Origin: Streptomyces canus
GTDB taxonomy: Bacteria > Actinomycetota > Actinomycetes > Streptomycetales > Streptomycetaceae
Assembly: GCF_041435015.1 (NCBI RefSeq)
Contig: NZ_CP107989.1
Span: 4,092,001 to 4,156,000, forward strand
Direction: 5' to 3'
Length of the DNA stretch: 64,000 nucleotides
Shown here: in pieces, positions 44,902 to 53,858 of the stretch
Numbering within the stretch: the first letter of the stretch is position 1
Layout of the letters: each line of letters starts with the position of its first letter
Program-made: the position numbers and the translations under genes
The notes under the pieces: generated by a model
The model's input: only the letters and a program-made list of their open reading frames with translations
Databases searched by the model: none
Told to the model about the DNA's origin: nothing

Positions 44902-45771
44902 ATGAAGGTCACCAAGGCGGCGCTGCCGTTTCTCCCGCTCTGCCAGCGTCTGCTTCCCGGCAGTCTGGCGGGACTCTCCCTGGCCCTCCTGAAGGCGACC
45001 GCGCTCGAGCTGGCGATCCTCGCGGGGCATCTCCTCCTCTATCCCTCCGGCATCACGCAGGAGCGCCGCTCCCCCCTTCCCCCGCTCCCCTCGCCCGAGG
45101 ACGGCGCGGCACAGCTGCCGACGGAGGCGAAGCCCCCGGTCGTGCTGCTGCACGGCTTCATCGACAACCGCTCGGTCTTCGTGCTCCTGCGCCGCAGCCT
45201 CGCCCAGCACGGCAGGCAGCAGATCGAGTCGCTCAACTACTCCCCGCTGACCTGCGACATCCGTGCCGCGGCGGAACTGCTCGGCCGTCACATAGAGGGG
45301 ATCTGCGAGCGCACGGGCAGCGAGCGGGTCGACATCGTCGGGCACAGCCTCGGCGGCCTGATCGCGCGGTACTACGTGCAGCGCCTCGGTGGCGACACCC
45401 GGGTCCGCACGCTGGTGACGCTCGGCACCCCGCACTCCGGCACCCGAGTGGTGCCGCTGGCGAACGCGCACCCGATCGTGCGCCAGATGCGCCCCGGCTC
45501 GGAGCTGCTCGAGGAGCTCACCCGTCCGGCCCCGGGCTGCCGTACGCACTTCGTCAGTTTCTGGAGCGACCTCGACCACGTGATGGACCCGCTGGAGACC
45601 GCCTGCATCGACCATGCGGACCTGATGGCGCAGAACGTCCGGGTGAGCGGGATCGGACATCTCGCCCTGCCCGTGCACCCGGCCGTCGCGACCGGCATAC
45701 GGCAGGTGCTCGACACCGCGCGGGCCGGAGAGGAGACGGCCGGCCGGACCGGGGGACTGACCGTGGCGTAA
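44902..45771 (+). CDS. Alpha/beta-hydrolase, lipase/PGAP1-like
   Basis: 289 residues from ATG, GGAGG in AGGAGGTCGGCC upstream. The N-terminus is hydrophobic (LAGLSLALLKATALELAILAG), membrane-inserting or a signal anchor. The oxyanion-side motif is VVLLHGFIDNRSVF and the nucleophile elbow VDIVGHSLGG (Ser); the terminal histidine is in SGIGHLALP. A lipase/esterase of the secreted triacylglycerol lipase type. It stands alone; the neighbouring M23 peptidase is an envelope gene too. Confidence 0.9.
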   Translation: MKVTKAALPFLPLCQRLLPGSLAGLSLALLKATALELAILAGHLLLYPSGITQERRSPLPPLPSPEDGAAQLPTEAKPPVVLLHGFIDNRSVFVLLRRSLAQHGRQQIESLNYSPLTCDIRAAAELLGRHIEGICERTGSERVDIVGHSLGGLIARYYVQRLGGDTRVRTLVTLGTPHSGTRVVPLANAHPIVRQMRPGSELLEELTRPAPGCRTHFVSFWSDLDHVMDPLETACIDHADLMAQNVRVSGIGHLALPVHPAVATGIRQVLDTARAGEETAGRTGGLTVA

Positions 45772-46013
45772 CGGTCGTATCGACCACCGGGCACAGACCG
45801 CCAACAGCTCCTCGACAGCCGTCGGACCGCGAACCGACATCGAACAACCTTCGAACACAAAGCCAAGGTCACGCCCGCAGTCCCCCGAATCACGGTCGAA
45901 TGCCCGTTTCCTGCGCGCCCGAAACCAGTTGAAGATTGTCGCGCCCGCATACCGCCGGGTACAGTCGCCGCACTGCTCTGGCAGCCCCTGTTGTCGAGGC
46001 GAAAGAGAAGTTG

Positions 46014-47567
46014 GTGAACGACCGTCACCCGTCGGGGACCATGACCACCCCGACTCCGGCTTCCGACGCCGACTCGTCGCACTACGCGTCGTACGGAAAC
46101 CAGGAAGCCCAGTACGGCGACTTCACCCCGTACGGCGGCTATGACGCCACTGGTTTCGACGCCGCGGGCACCCCTGGCACCGCCGACGCGCACGCCACCG
46201 GCACCTTTGAGGCCGACCCGCTCTTCGGCAACATGCCGGGCGACGGCACCGGTTCGTACGACGCCTCGACGTGGACCACGGGCGGTCATCAGACCCTGAA
46301 CTACGACATGTACGCGGCCCAGCACCACGCCGCCTACGACACCGGCGCGTACGACGCCACGCAGTGGGGCGGCGCGGACCAGCAGCTGCTCTCCGTGATC
46401 CCTCCGCAGTCGGGCGGCACCGACCACAGCGGACAGTGGGACGCGAGCACCTGGAACCAGCAGGACCAGTCCGCGGGCCCGGCCGACCAGACCCAGCAAT
46501 GGGAATGGGGCACGCAGGCCTTCGACACCGGGGCGTACGACGCCACGCAGTGGAACTCCGAGGGCACGACGGCCGACCCGCAGGCGACGGCCGCGTTCGA
46601 GCAGGTCGGGTACGGCGAGAACCACACCTACGACGAGACCCACGCGTACGGCGAGGCGAATCCCCACGGCGACGCCTACGCCGAACACGCCCCGCACGAC
46701 GGCGAGTCGACGGCCACGGGTGAGATGCCCGCCGTCCACGACGCCGACGCCCCGCTCCTCGACGAGCAGGAAGAGGCCGGTCCGGCGCCGATCCCCGCCC
46801 AGGGCTCCCGCGTGGCCGCGCGCACCGCCAACCGCTCCCGGCGCCGTATGCCCGCCAAGCGCTCCGCGCTGCTGACCATCGCCGTCCCCTCGGCGTGTGT
46901 CATGGGCGTCGCCGGAATCGCCGCCGCCTCGGTCGGCACGCTGACCAGCGACGGCCAGGAGACCTCGACGACCCTGGCGGACACGACCGGCGTCAAACCG
47001 GCCGTCGCGAACAACAAGCTGGACAGCCAGCTCGAGAGCCTCTCGGCCGGTGCCGACGACTTCGCCGACCGGGCCAGCCGCACGCAGGAACGCATCGACC
47101 TCAAGGCCCAGCAGGTCGCCGAGAAGAAGAAGGCGGCGGAGGAGGCGGCCCGCAAGGAGCGGCTGCGTCCGAAGTTCGCGCTTCCGGTCGCGCAGCGGGG
47201 TCTCAGCGCCTACTTCGGCCAGGCCGGCGTCAACTGGATGTCCGTCCACACCGGAATCGACTTCCCGGTGTCGTACGGCACGACGGTGATGGCCGCGACC
47301 GACGGCACCGTCCGGACGCAGTGGAACAGCGCGTACGGCAACATGATGGTCGTGACGGCGAAGGACGGCACCGAGACGTGGTACTGCCACCTCTCCAGCT
47401 ACCGCGTCGCCTCCGGTACGACGGTCAAGGCCGGCGACCCGATCGCGTACTCCGGCAACTCCGGCAACTCGACCGGCCCCCACCTGCACTTCGAGGTGCA
47501 CCCGGCGGGCGGTTCGGCCATAGACCCGCTGCCGTGGCTGCGCAGCCACGGGCTGGACCCGACGTAG
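46014..47567 (+). CDS. M23-family metallopeptidase with long N-terminal region and TM helix
   Basis: 517 residues from GTG (VNDRHPSGT). Residues 1-270 are low-complexity and Gly/Asp/Tyr/Gln-rich, with repeated AYDTGAYDATQWGG-like and WDASTWNQQ units. A membrane helix (LLTIAVPSACVMGVAGIAAA) follows, then a coiled coil and a C-terminal LytM/M23 domain: SVHTGIDFPVSYGTTV (H and D of HxxxD) and HLHFEVHP (His pair). It cuts peptidoglycan cross-bridges outside the membrane; the N-terminus is cytoplasmic. It is convergent with pcrA. Confidence 0.93.
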   Translation: MNDRHPSGTMTTPTPASDADSSHYASYGNQEAQYGDFTPYGGYDATGFDAAGTPGTADAHATGTFEADPLFGNMPGDGTGSYDASTWTTGGHQTLNYDMYAAQHHAAYDTGAYDATQWGGADQQLLSVIPPQSGGTDHSGQWDASTWNQQDQSAGPADQTQQWEWGTQAFDTGAYDATQWNSEGTTADPQATAAFEQVGYGENHTYDETHAYGEANPHGDAYAEHAPHDGESTATGEMPAVHDADAPLLDEQEEAGPAPIPAQGSRVAARTANRSRRRMPAKRSALLTIAVPSACVMGVAGIAAASVGTLTSDGQETSTTLADTTGVKPAVANNKLDSQLESLSAGADDFADRASRTQERIDLKAQQVAEKKKAAEEAARKERLRPKFALPVAQRGLSAYFGQAGVNWMSVHTGIDFPVSYGTTVMAATDGTVRTQWNSAYGNMMVVTAKDGTETWYCHLSSYRVASGTTVKAGDPIAYSGNSGNSTGPHLHFEVHPAGGSAIDPLPWLRSHGLDPT

Positions 47568-47593
47568 AACCTCGGGCCCAGCCCCCCCCGCGG

Positions 47594-50074
47594 CTACAGC
47601 TTCTCGACCGGCGCGTACCGCAGCAGCAGTCGCTTCGGCTTCGCTTCCCCGAAGTCGATCGTCGCCTCGGCGTTCGCCCCCGTGCCCTTCACTCCGACCA
47701 CTGTGCCGAGCCCGAACTGGTCGTGGGTGACTCGGTCACCGACGGCCAGCGCCACCACCGGCTTCTCGGAGGTCCTGCGCGTCGCGAAGCCGGACGCGCC
47801 CGACGCCGAGGAGCGGGAACGGGAGGACGACAGCGAGGCGGCCACCCCCGAGACCGGTCCCGCGGGAGCGGCGGTCGGACCGGTGCGCTTCCAGTCCACG
47901 TGCTGCGCCGGGATCTCCTCCAGGAAACGGGAGGGCGGGTTGTACGACGGCTGCCCCCACGCGCTGCGCAGGGCGGACCGGGTCAGATACAGCCGCTCAC
48001 GCGCACGCGTGATGCCGACGTAGGCCAGCCGCCGCTCCTCCTCCAGCTCCTTGGTCTGGCCGAGAGCGCGCATGTGCGGGAAGACGCCGTCCTCCATGCC
48101 GGTGAGGAAGACGACCGGGAACTCCAGGCCCTTGGCGGTGTGCAGGGTCATCAGGGTGATGACCCCGGAGCCGTCCTCGTCCTCGTCGGGGATCTGGTCG
48201 GAGTCGGCGACCAGGGCGACCCGCTCCAGGAAGTCGGAGAGGGAGACGGAGGCCTCGCCCTCGCCGGACTCCTGCTCGAACTCCAGGGCCACGGCGGCCA
48301 GTTCCTGGAGGTTCTCGATGCGGGTCTCGTCCTGGGGGTCGGTGGAGGCCTGCAACTCGGCGAGATAGCCGGTGCGTTCGAGGACCGCCTCCAGGACGGT
48401 CGCCGGGCCCGCGCCGGACTCGACGACGGTACGGAGCTCCTCCATCAGCACGTTGAACCGCTTCACGGCGTTGGTGGAGCGCGCGGCCATGCCGTACGCC
48501 TCGTCGACGCGTTTGAGGGCCTGCGGGAAGCTGATCTTCTCGCGCTGGGAGAGGGCGTCGATCATCGCCTCGGCACGGTCGCCGATGCCGCGCTTGGGGA
48601 CGTTGAGGATCCGGCGCAGCGGCACGGAGTCCTCCGGGTTGGCGAGGACGCGCAGGTAGGCCAGGACGTCCCGGACCTCCTTGCGCTCGTAGAAGCGGAC
48701 GCCGCCGACGACCTTGTAGGGCAGGCCGACGCGGATGAAGACCTCTTCGAAGACACGGGACTGGGCGTTCGTACGGTAGAAGACGGCCACGTCGCCGGCC
48801 TTCGCGTCGCCCGCGTCGGTGAGACGGTCTATCTCGTCGGCGACGAACTGCGCCTCGTCGTGCTCGGTGTCGGCGACATAACCGGTGATGCGCGCGCCCG
48901 CGCCCGCGTTGGTCCACAGGTTCTTGGGGCGGCGGGACTCGTTGCGCTCGATGACGGCGTTGGCGGCGGTGAGGATCGTCTGGGTGGAGCGGTAGTTCTG
49001 CTCCAGGAGGATCGTCGTCGCGTCCGGGTAGTCCTCCTCGAACTGGAGGATGTTGCGGATGGTCGCGCCGCGGAAGGCGTAGATCGACTGGTCGGCGTCG
49101 CCCACGACGCAGAGCTCGGCGGGCGGCAGGTCGTCCTCACCCGGCGGTACGTCGACGGGGTGCTCGCCGGTACCGACCAGCTCGCGCACGAGCGCGTACT
49201 GCGCGTGGTTGGTGTCCTGGTACTCGTCGACCAGGACGTGCCGGAAGCGGCGGCGGTAGTGCTCGGCGACATCGGGGAACGCCCGGAGCAGGTTGACCGT
49301 GGTCATGATCAGGTCGTCGAAGTCGAGGGCGTTCGCCTCGCGCAGCCGCGACTGGTACATGGCGTAGGCCTGGGCGAGGGTCTTCTCGAAGCCGTCGGTG
49401 GCCTGGGCGGCGAAGTCCTCCTCGTCGATCAGCTCGTTCTTCAGGTTGCTGATCTTGGCGCTGAAGGACTTCGGCGGGAACCGCTTGGGATCGAGGTCCA
49501 GGTCGCGGCAGACCAGGGCCATGAGCCGCTTGGAGTCGGCGGCGTCGTAGATCGAGAAGGAGGAGGTGAACCCGAGCTTCTTCGACTCCCTCCGCAGGAT
49601 CCGCACGCACGCGCTGTGGAAGGTCATCACCCACATCGCGTTCGCGCGCGGACCGACGAGCTGCTCGACGCGCTCCTTCATCTCGCCCGCGGCCTTGTTG
49701 GTGAAGGTGATCGCGAGGATCTGACCCGGGTGGACGTGGCGCTCGCCGAGGAGATGGGCGATGCGGTGGGTGAGCACCCGGGTCTTGCCGGAGCCGGCGC
49801 CGGCCACGATGAGCAGCGGGGTGCCGGAGTGCACCACGGCCGCGCGCTGGTTCTCGTTCAGCCCGTCCAGGAGCGCGGCCGGGTCCACCACCGGGCGGGG
49901 GGCACCGTCGCGGTAGTACGGGTCCCGGTCCGGGGGCACGTCGAACTTCCCACCGAACAGATCGTCCGGAACGGGTTCCGGTACGTGCTCGTCCTCGGGC
50001 GGCGGCGGTTCTTCCCCATGGGCCCTAGGGGCCTGGAGGTCCGCCAGGAAGCTGTCGTCAAAGAGGCTGCTCAT
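47594..50074 (-). CDS. pcrA: ATP-dependent DNA helicase PcrA/UvrD
   Basis: 826 residues. SF1A motifs: LNENQRAAV (Q), AGAGSGKTRVLT (Walker A, 91-98), ITFTNKAAGEMKERV (Ia), VDEYQDTN (II), VVGDADQSIYAFRGA (III), LEQNYRSTQTIL (IV), TLHTAKGLEFPVVFLTGMEDG (V) and EERRLAYVGITRAR (VI). The C-terminal KxVGVKG-type tail is present. A 3'-5' helicase of nucleotide excision repair and replication restart. Its upstream promoter matches the RecA-independent damage element. Confidence 0.98.
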   Translation of the reverse strand: MSSLFDDSFLADLQAPRAHGEEPPPPEDEHVPEPVPDDLFGGKFDVPPDRDPYYRDGAPRPVVDPAALLDGLNENQRAAVVHSGTPLLIVAGAGSGKTRVLTHRIAHLLGERHVHPGQILAITFTNKAAGEMKERVEQLVGPRANAMWVMTFHSACVRILRRESKKLGFTSSFSIYDAADSKRLMALVCRDLDLDPKRFPPKSFSAKISNLKNELIDEEDFAAQATDGFEKTLAQAYAMYQSRLREANALDFDDLIMTTVNLLRAFPDVAEHYRRRFRHVLVDEYQDTNHAQYALVRELVGTGEHPVDVPPGEDDLPPAELCVVGDADQSIYAFRGATIRNILQFEEDYPDATTILLEQNYRSTQTILTAANAVIERNESRRPKNLWTNAGAGARITGYVADTEHDEAQFVADEIDRLTDAGDAKAGDVAVFYRTNAQSRVFEEVFIRVGLPYKVVGGVRFYERKEVRDVLAYLRVLANPEDSVPLRRILNVPKRGIGDRAEAMIDALSQREKISFPQALKRVDEAYGMAARSTNAVKRFNVLMEELRTVVESGAGPATVLEAVLERTGYLAELQASTDPQDETRIENLQELAAVALEFEQESGEGEASVSLSDFLERVALVADSDQIPDEDEDGSGVITLMTLHTAKGLEFPVVFLTGMEDGVFPHMRALGQTKELEEERRLAYVGITRARERLYLTRSALRSAWGQPSYNPPSRFLEEIPAQHVDWKRTGPTAAPAGPVSGVAASLSSSRSRSSASGASGFATRRTSEKPVVALAVGDRVTHDQFGLGTVVGVKGTGANAEATIDFGEAKPKRLLLRYAPVEKL

Positions 50075-50083
50075 CGCTCTCCG

Positions 50084-50106
50084 AGTCTAGGGTGCCCCAC
50101 TGACAC
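50084..50106 (-). promoter_or_regulatory. RecA-NDp/PafBC-type promoter of pcrA
   Basis: Minus strand: GTGTCAGTG-GGGCACCC-TAGACT. One base from TTGTCRGTG and a full TANNNT at N8. The -10 ends 9 bases before the ATG at 50074. Confidence 0.75.
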
Positions 50107-50137
50107 CCCGCCGCCGCCCCGAGAACATCCACTCGGA

Positions 50138-50430
50138 TCAGAGCCCGATGATCTTCCAGACCTGGCCGCCAGGCGCCTGCCCGCCCTTGGTCGTGACGTC
50201 GGCGAGGAGCCCGCTGACGTGCATCTCGCCGGCGTCGGGCCGGTCCAGGGGCCGACGCGCAGCAGCCTGCCGACACCCCGCACCCCGGCCTCCGGCCTCC
50301 GGCAGGGCGTAGGTCTCGACACCCCAGGCCTCGCCGTACAGCGCCCGAGGGGAGCCCCTGCACCAACCGGCGGTGCTTCCACGCGCCCCGACCCGGTAGA
50401 TCTTGGTGACGGCAGAGCGGAGTCCGACGC
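50138..50430 (-). pseudogene. Possible gene remnant ending GGQVWKIIGL
   Basis: An open frame with no supportable start gives TKIYRVGARGSTAGW..., then LLADVTTKGGQAPGGQVWKI. The end looks like the C-terminus of a beta-propeller secreted protein (ScyD/ScyE type), but upstream sequence is not family-like. It may be decayed. Low confidence. Confidence 0.25.
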
Positions 50431-50675
50431 AGGTCCGGCTGGTCCGGCCCGCCTCGGCGACGCCGCGACACGGGTGGGCAATGCCACTCCGAAGAAAATA
50501 CGCCCAAGCCATGGCAGATCACTCCGGATCGGCCACGCGGAGCGACGCATGAGGCCAAGGTCACGAAAATGTATCGGGCATATCGAACATCAACCTTCAC
50601 AGGGGCCACACCCGTTGGCTACCGTTCGGGCAGGCCGTACGACCCCCACCGGCGAACGTCGCCGGGCCGCACGGC

Positions 50676-50824
50676 CTCCGCCGAGTCCGCAGCGCCGCCG
50701 CGCGCCCGGAGCCGGGGACCCACCGAACTTGGGGTGAATCGGCCGACTCCCGCTCAGGGAGCGCCGTAGGGCAAACCTTCCGAAGCATCTCGCCCGAACC
50801 CGACAGCTAACTCGGCAGGCGGAG
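50676..50824 (+). promoter_or_regulatory. c-di-AMP riboswitch (ydaO-yuaA type)
   Basis: The core reads GGGGACCCACCGAACTTGGG, GTGAATCG, GTAGGGCAAACC and CCGAACCCGACAGCTAAC. These match the conserved ydaO pieces as I remember them, in order. P1 can pair CTCCGCC (50676-50682) with GGCGGAG (50818-50824). The next hairpin, GGAG-TCGC-CTCC (50832-50843), includes the ribosome-binding site of the NlpC/P60 gene. Confidence 0.85.
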
Positions 50825-50844
50825 CACGGAAGGAGTCGCCTCCC

Positions 50845-51978
50845 TTGGCGTCGCACCGCAAGTCGCGTCCCGTGGGTACGCGCGTAGCAGGCATACGGAC
50901 CCCGGCCCTCGCGACGGCCGCCCTCACCTCCGTGGCCCTGCTGTCCCAGTCGGCGAACGCCGCGCCGGCCGATGACAAGCCGAGTCTCGAAGAGGTGGAG
51001 AAGAAGGTCGACGACCTCTACCGCCAGGCCGAGTCGGCGACCGACAACTACAACGCGGCCAAGGAGAAGACGGCCACGCAGCGCAAGCAGGTCGACACGC
51101 TGCTCGACGACGTCGCCCGGCGCACCGAGAAGCTCAACGAGGCGCGGGAGGAGCTCGGTTCCTTCGCCGCCGCCCAGTACCGCACCGGCGCCGCGGCCCC
51201 CGACACGGCCACCTTCCTGCTCGCCGACACCCCTCAGGACTACTTCGACCAGACGCAGTTGATGGGGCGTCTGACGAACCGCCAGAAGGGCGCGGTCGAC
51301 GACTACGTCTCCGAGCAGTCCGCGACGATGAAGAAGCGTCAGGAGGCCTCCCAGAGCCTTCAGACGCTCACCGAGACGCAGAGCGACCTGAAGACGGCCA
51401 AGGCGACCGTCCAGAAGAAGCTCGCCGACGCTCGCGAGATGCTGTCGGAGCTGACGGCCCAGGAGAAGGCGCGGCTCGCGGCGCTCGAGAAGCAGAAGCA
51501 GGAGGCGGCGGCCCGCAAGGCCGCCGAGCTGGCGCGGCAGCAGGCGGCCGCGGAGAAGGCCGCGCAGGAGGCCACCGCCCCACAGGAGAGCACGTCGACG
51601 GCGACCGACTCCTCGTACGCCACCAAGGCCGCCAAGGCCCTCGCCTTCGTCCGCGCGCAGATCGGCAAGCCGTACGTCTGGGGTGCCACCGGGCCCGACT
51701 CCTACGACTGCTCAGGCCTCACCCAGGCCGCCTGGAAGGCCGCCGGAGTCGACCTCCCCCGCGTCACCTACGACCAGGTCAACGCCGGCACCACGGTCTC
51801 CCTCGCCGACGCCCAGCCCGGTGACCTGGTCTTCTTCTACGACGACATCAGCCACGTCGGCCTCTACATCGGCAACGGCATGATGATCCACGCCCCCAAG
51901 CCGGGCGCGTACGTCCGCGAGGAGTCGATCTACTACGACGGCGAGTCGGCGATCCACAGCGTGGTGCGCCCCGCCTAG
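50845..51978 (+). CDS. Secreted NlpC/P60 peptidoglycan hydrolase, riboswitch-controlled
   Basis: 377 residues from TTG at 50845. Signal peptide (ATAALTSVALLSQSANA), then a long coiled coil (50-250, Lys/Glu/Ala/Gln-rich). The C-terminal NlpC/P60 domain has the nucleophile in YDCSGLTQAAW, His in DISHVGLYIGNG and the following MIHAPKPG. It cuts stem peptides in the wall. The coiled coil may self-inhibit or bind partners such as FtsX, as in RipC/CwlO types. Regulated by the c-di-AMP switch upstream. A paralogue lies at 53859. Confidence 0.94.
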   Translation: MASHRKSRPVGTRVAGIRTPALATAALTSVALLSQSANAAPADDKPSLEEVEKKVDDLYRQAESATDNYNAAKEKTATQRKQVDTLLDDVARRTEKLNEAREELGSFAAAQYRTGAAAPDTATFLLADTPQDYFDQTQLMGRLTNRQKGAVDDYVSEQSATMKKRQEASQSLQTLTETQSDLKTAKATVQKKLADAREMLSELTAQEKARLAALEKQKQEAAARKAAELARQQAAAEKAAQEATAPQESTSTATDSSYATKAAKALAFVRAQIGKPYVWGATGPDSYDCSGLTQAAWKAAGVDLPRVTYDQVNAGTTVSLADAQPGDLVFFYDDISHVGLYIGNGMMIHAPKPGAYVREESIYYDGESAIHSVVRPA

Positions 51979-51995
51979 GCACCGCCGGTCACCAG

Positions 51996-52024
51996 CGCGC
52001 GGGCGGGACTCCTTCGCCCGCGCG
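51996..52024 (+). terminator. Terminator after the first NlpC/P60 gene
   Basis: Perfect 10-bp arms CGCGCGGGCG / CGCCCGCGCG with a 9-base loop, followed by TATTT. Confidence 0.8.
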
Positions 52025-52097
52025 TATTTCCGCGATTTCCGCACGCGCGCGTGCGCGCCCCTCCGGATCGGCAGGCGGAGCTTCCTAGCATCGGCAC

Positions 52098-53081
52098 ATG
52101 TCCGGTACCTCCCCGCACTCTCCCCTGCGCGTCTGGTGGACGCGGCGCCCGCCCGCGGCCGGGGCCGCCGTGATGGCGACCGGCATCGTGTCGGTCGGGC
52201 TGCATCTGGCCGACCACGAGACGCTGTCCCGGGTCGCCCTGGTGATCGGTTGTGCGGCCTGGCTGGGGCTGGCCGCCGATGTCGCCGTACGCCTGCTGCG
52301 GGAGCGCGCGCGATGGTTCGCGGACGCCGGGACACCGGGCGCCCTGACGGCCGTGGCGGCGACCACCGTCCTCGGCACCCGCTTCTCCGAGCTCGGCCGT
52401 CACACCCTCGCCGAGGCGCTGCTGGCACTGTCCGCGCTGCTGTGGCCGGTACTGATCATGCTCGTCGTCAAGCACGGGAAGCGGCGGATGCCCGGCGGGG
52501 TGTTCCTCGGCTGTGTGGCCACCCAGGGCCTCGCGGTCCTCTGCGCCACGCTCGCCGCGGCCGAGTCGGCGGCATGGCTCGCGCACACGGCGCTCGTACT
52601 GTTCTGGCTCGGCCTGGTCCTCTACGGCCTCGCGCTCTTCCGCTTCGACCTGCGCCAGGTGCTGGAGGGACCGGGCGACCAGTGGATCGCGGGCGGCGCG
52701 CTCGCCATCTCGGCGCTCGCCGGCTCGCAGCTGATCGCCGCCGACAGCGCTCGCCTGTACCTGTGGAACGACGACGACCACGGCGTCCTGCGGGCGGTGA
52801 CCGTCGCCCTGCTGGTGCTCGACCTGGCCTGGTACGCCGTACTGCTGGTGGCCGAGTTCGTGCGCCCGCGCCCGCGCTACGACGCGCGCCGCTGGGCCAC
52901 CGTGTTCCCCATGGGCATGACCGCGGCGGCAACCCTGTCGGTCTCCGCCACCCTGGATGTCCCGTGGCTCGAGACTCCGGGTGAGGTGCTGCTGTGGATC
53001 TCGGTGGCGGCCTGGGCGGCCGTCGCCGTGGGGGCGGTCGACTCCGCCCGTGCCGCCGTCAGGTCCACAGCACCGCGATGA
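52098..53081 (+). CDS. TDT (TehA/SLAC1-like) transporter
   Basis: 327 residues with about ten membrane helices and no large loops. PPAAGAAVMATGIVSVGLHL near the N-terminus matches the entry motif of the tellurite-resistance/C4-dicarboxylate transporter (TDT) family. It likely exports or channels a small organic or inorganic anion. The 3' end overlaps the convergent gene at 53059 by 23 bp. Confidence 0.85.
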   Translation: MSGTSPHSPLRVWWTRRPPAAGAAVMATGIVSVGLHLADHETLSRVALVIGCAAWLGLAADVAVRLLRERARWFADAGTPGALTAVAATTVLGTRFSELGRHTLAEALLALSALLWPVLIMLVVKHGKRRMPGGVFLGCVATQGLAVLCATLAAAESAAWLAHTALVLFWLGLVLYGLALFRFDLRQVLEGPGDQWIAGGALAISALAGSQLIAADSARLYLWNDDDHGVLRAVTVALLVLDLAWYAVLLVAEFVRPRPRYDARRWATVFPMGMTAAATLSVSATLDVPWLETPGEVLLWISVAAWAAVAVGAVDSARAAVRSTAPR

Positions 53082-53412
53082 AGATGTTGGCCGTGGTCAG
53101 CGCGCCGACCAGGCCGAACAGGCTTTTGTCCACTGTCTCGTCGTCCCGCTTCACATAGACGAGGCCGAGGATCACGATCAGCAGGGCGAGCTTCACGCCG
53201 ATCTTGATGTTGTTGACGTGCTGGTCGTCGGCCTGGTTGAGGCCGACCAGGATCACCCCGGTGACCAGCATCGTCGCGGCACCGTGCAGCATCGCGGGGA
53301 CGAATCGGGCGGTGCCCCGGCCCATCGCCTTCATCTGCGTGAGGAACCCGCCGAGCAGCGCGGCGATGCCGATGATGTGCAGGCCGACGAAGAGATGGAT
53401 GAGTACGTCCAT
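53059..53412 (-). CDS. Small integral membrane protein, four TM helices
   Basis: 117 residues from ATG at 53412. Four helices: MDVLIHLFVGLHIIGIAALL, PAMLHGAATMLVTGVILVGL, KIGVKLALLIVILGLVYVK, and GALTTANIFIAVLWT at the end. Two histidines near the membrane surface (H6, H13) and one in the second helix are conserved-looking, as in haem- or quinone-linked proteins, but this is a guess. The stop lies inside the 3' end of the TDT gene on the opposite strand. Confidence 0.8.
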   Translation of the reverse strand: MDVLIHLFVGLHIIGIAALLGGFLTQMKAMGRGTARFVPAMLHGAATMLVTGVILVGLNQADDQHVNNIKIGVKLALLIVILGLVYVKRDDETVDKSLFGLVGALTTANIFIAVLWT

Positions 53413-53858
53413 GAGGCCGGAGCCTATGCCGGGCCGCGAGCCGCACCCGCACCGGCCCCTTGAGAGATCTTGCATATATGCGGCCCATAGCATTCGGCAC
53501 CCGCCCTGGGTCCCGGAATCCCGACTTCGGTCAGCGCACCGCGCGAAGTCGACGGAGCCGGCCCGCGATCACGGTCACCTTCGGTCAACCGGCGGTCCCC
53601 TGGCGGCAGTTCCGCACAACGCGTTACCTCCCCGTCACGGTCAGGTTTAGCGTCCTCCACCAGGTGACCGGCTCCCCACCGCCGCCCGGGCCAGGGGCGG
53701 CAGTCGGCCACCACCGCCGAGAAAGGTCCGGCGGCGGCCCGCTCCCCTGTGCAGGCCGCCGCCGGACGCGCACACCGCCCCGGGCGGTCGTACGGCCGCT
53801 CCCCCTGGCGTCCGTACGTCCGTGAAGCCCGGGACGGGCGGGCGGTCGAGGAAAGGAC
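53413..53858. other. Divergent promoter region with palindrome GCATATATGC
   Basis: About 445 bp. A perfect 10-bp AT-rich palindrome (GCATATATGC, 53472-53481) lies upstream of the small membrane protein gene. Further down, GTCACGGTCAGGTTTAGCGT may be promoter sequence for the NlpC/P60 gene. There is no ydaO-type riboswitch here, unlike the other paralogue. Confidence 0.5.

Noticed and set aside
45772..46013. Search for a second c-di-AMP riboswitch before the M23 peptidase
   Set aside because: None of the ordered ydaO core segments is present.
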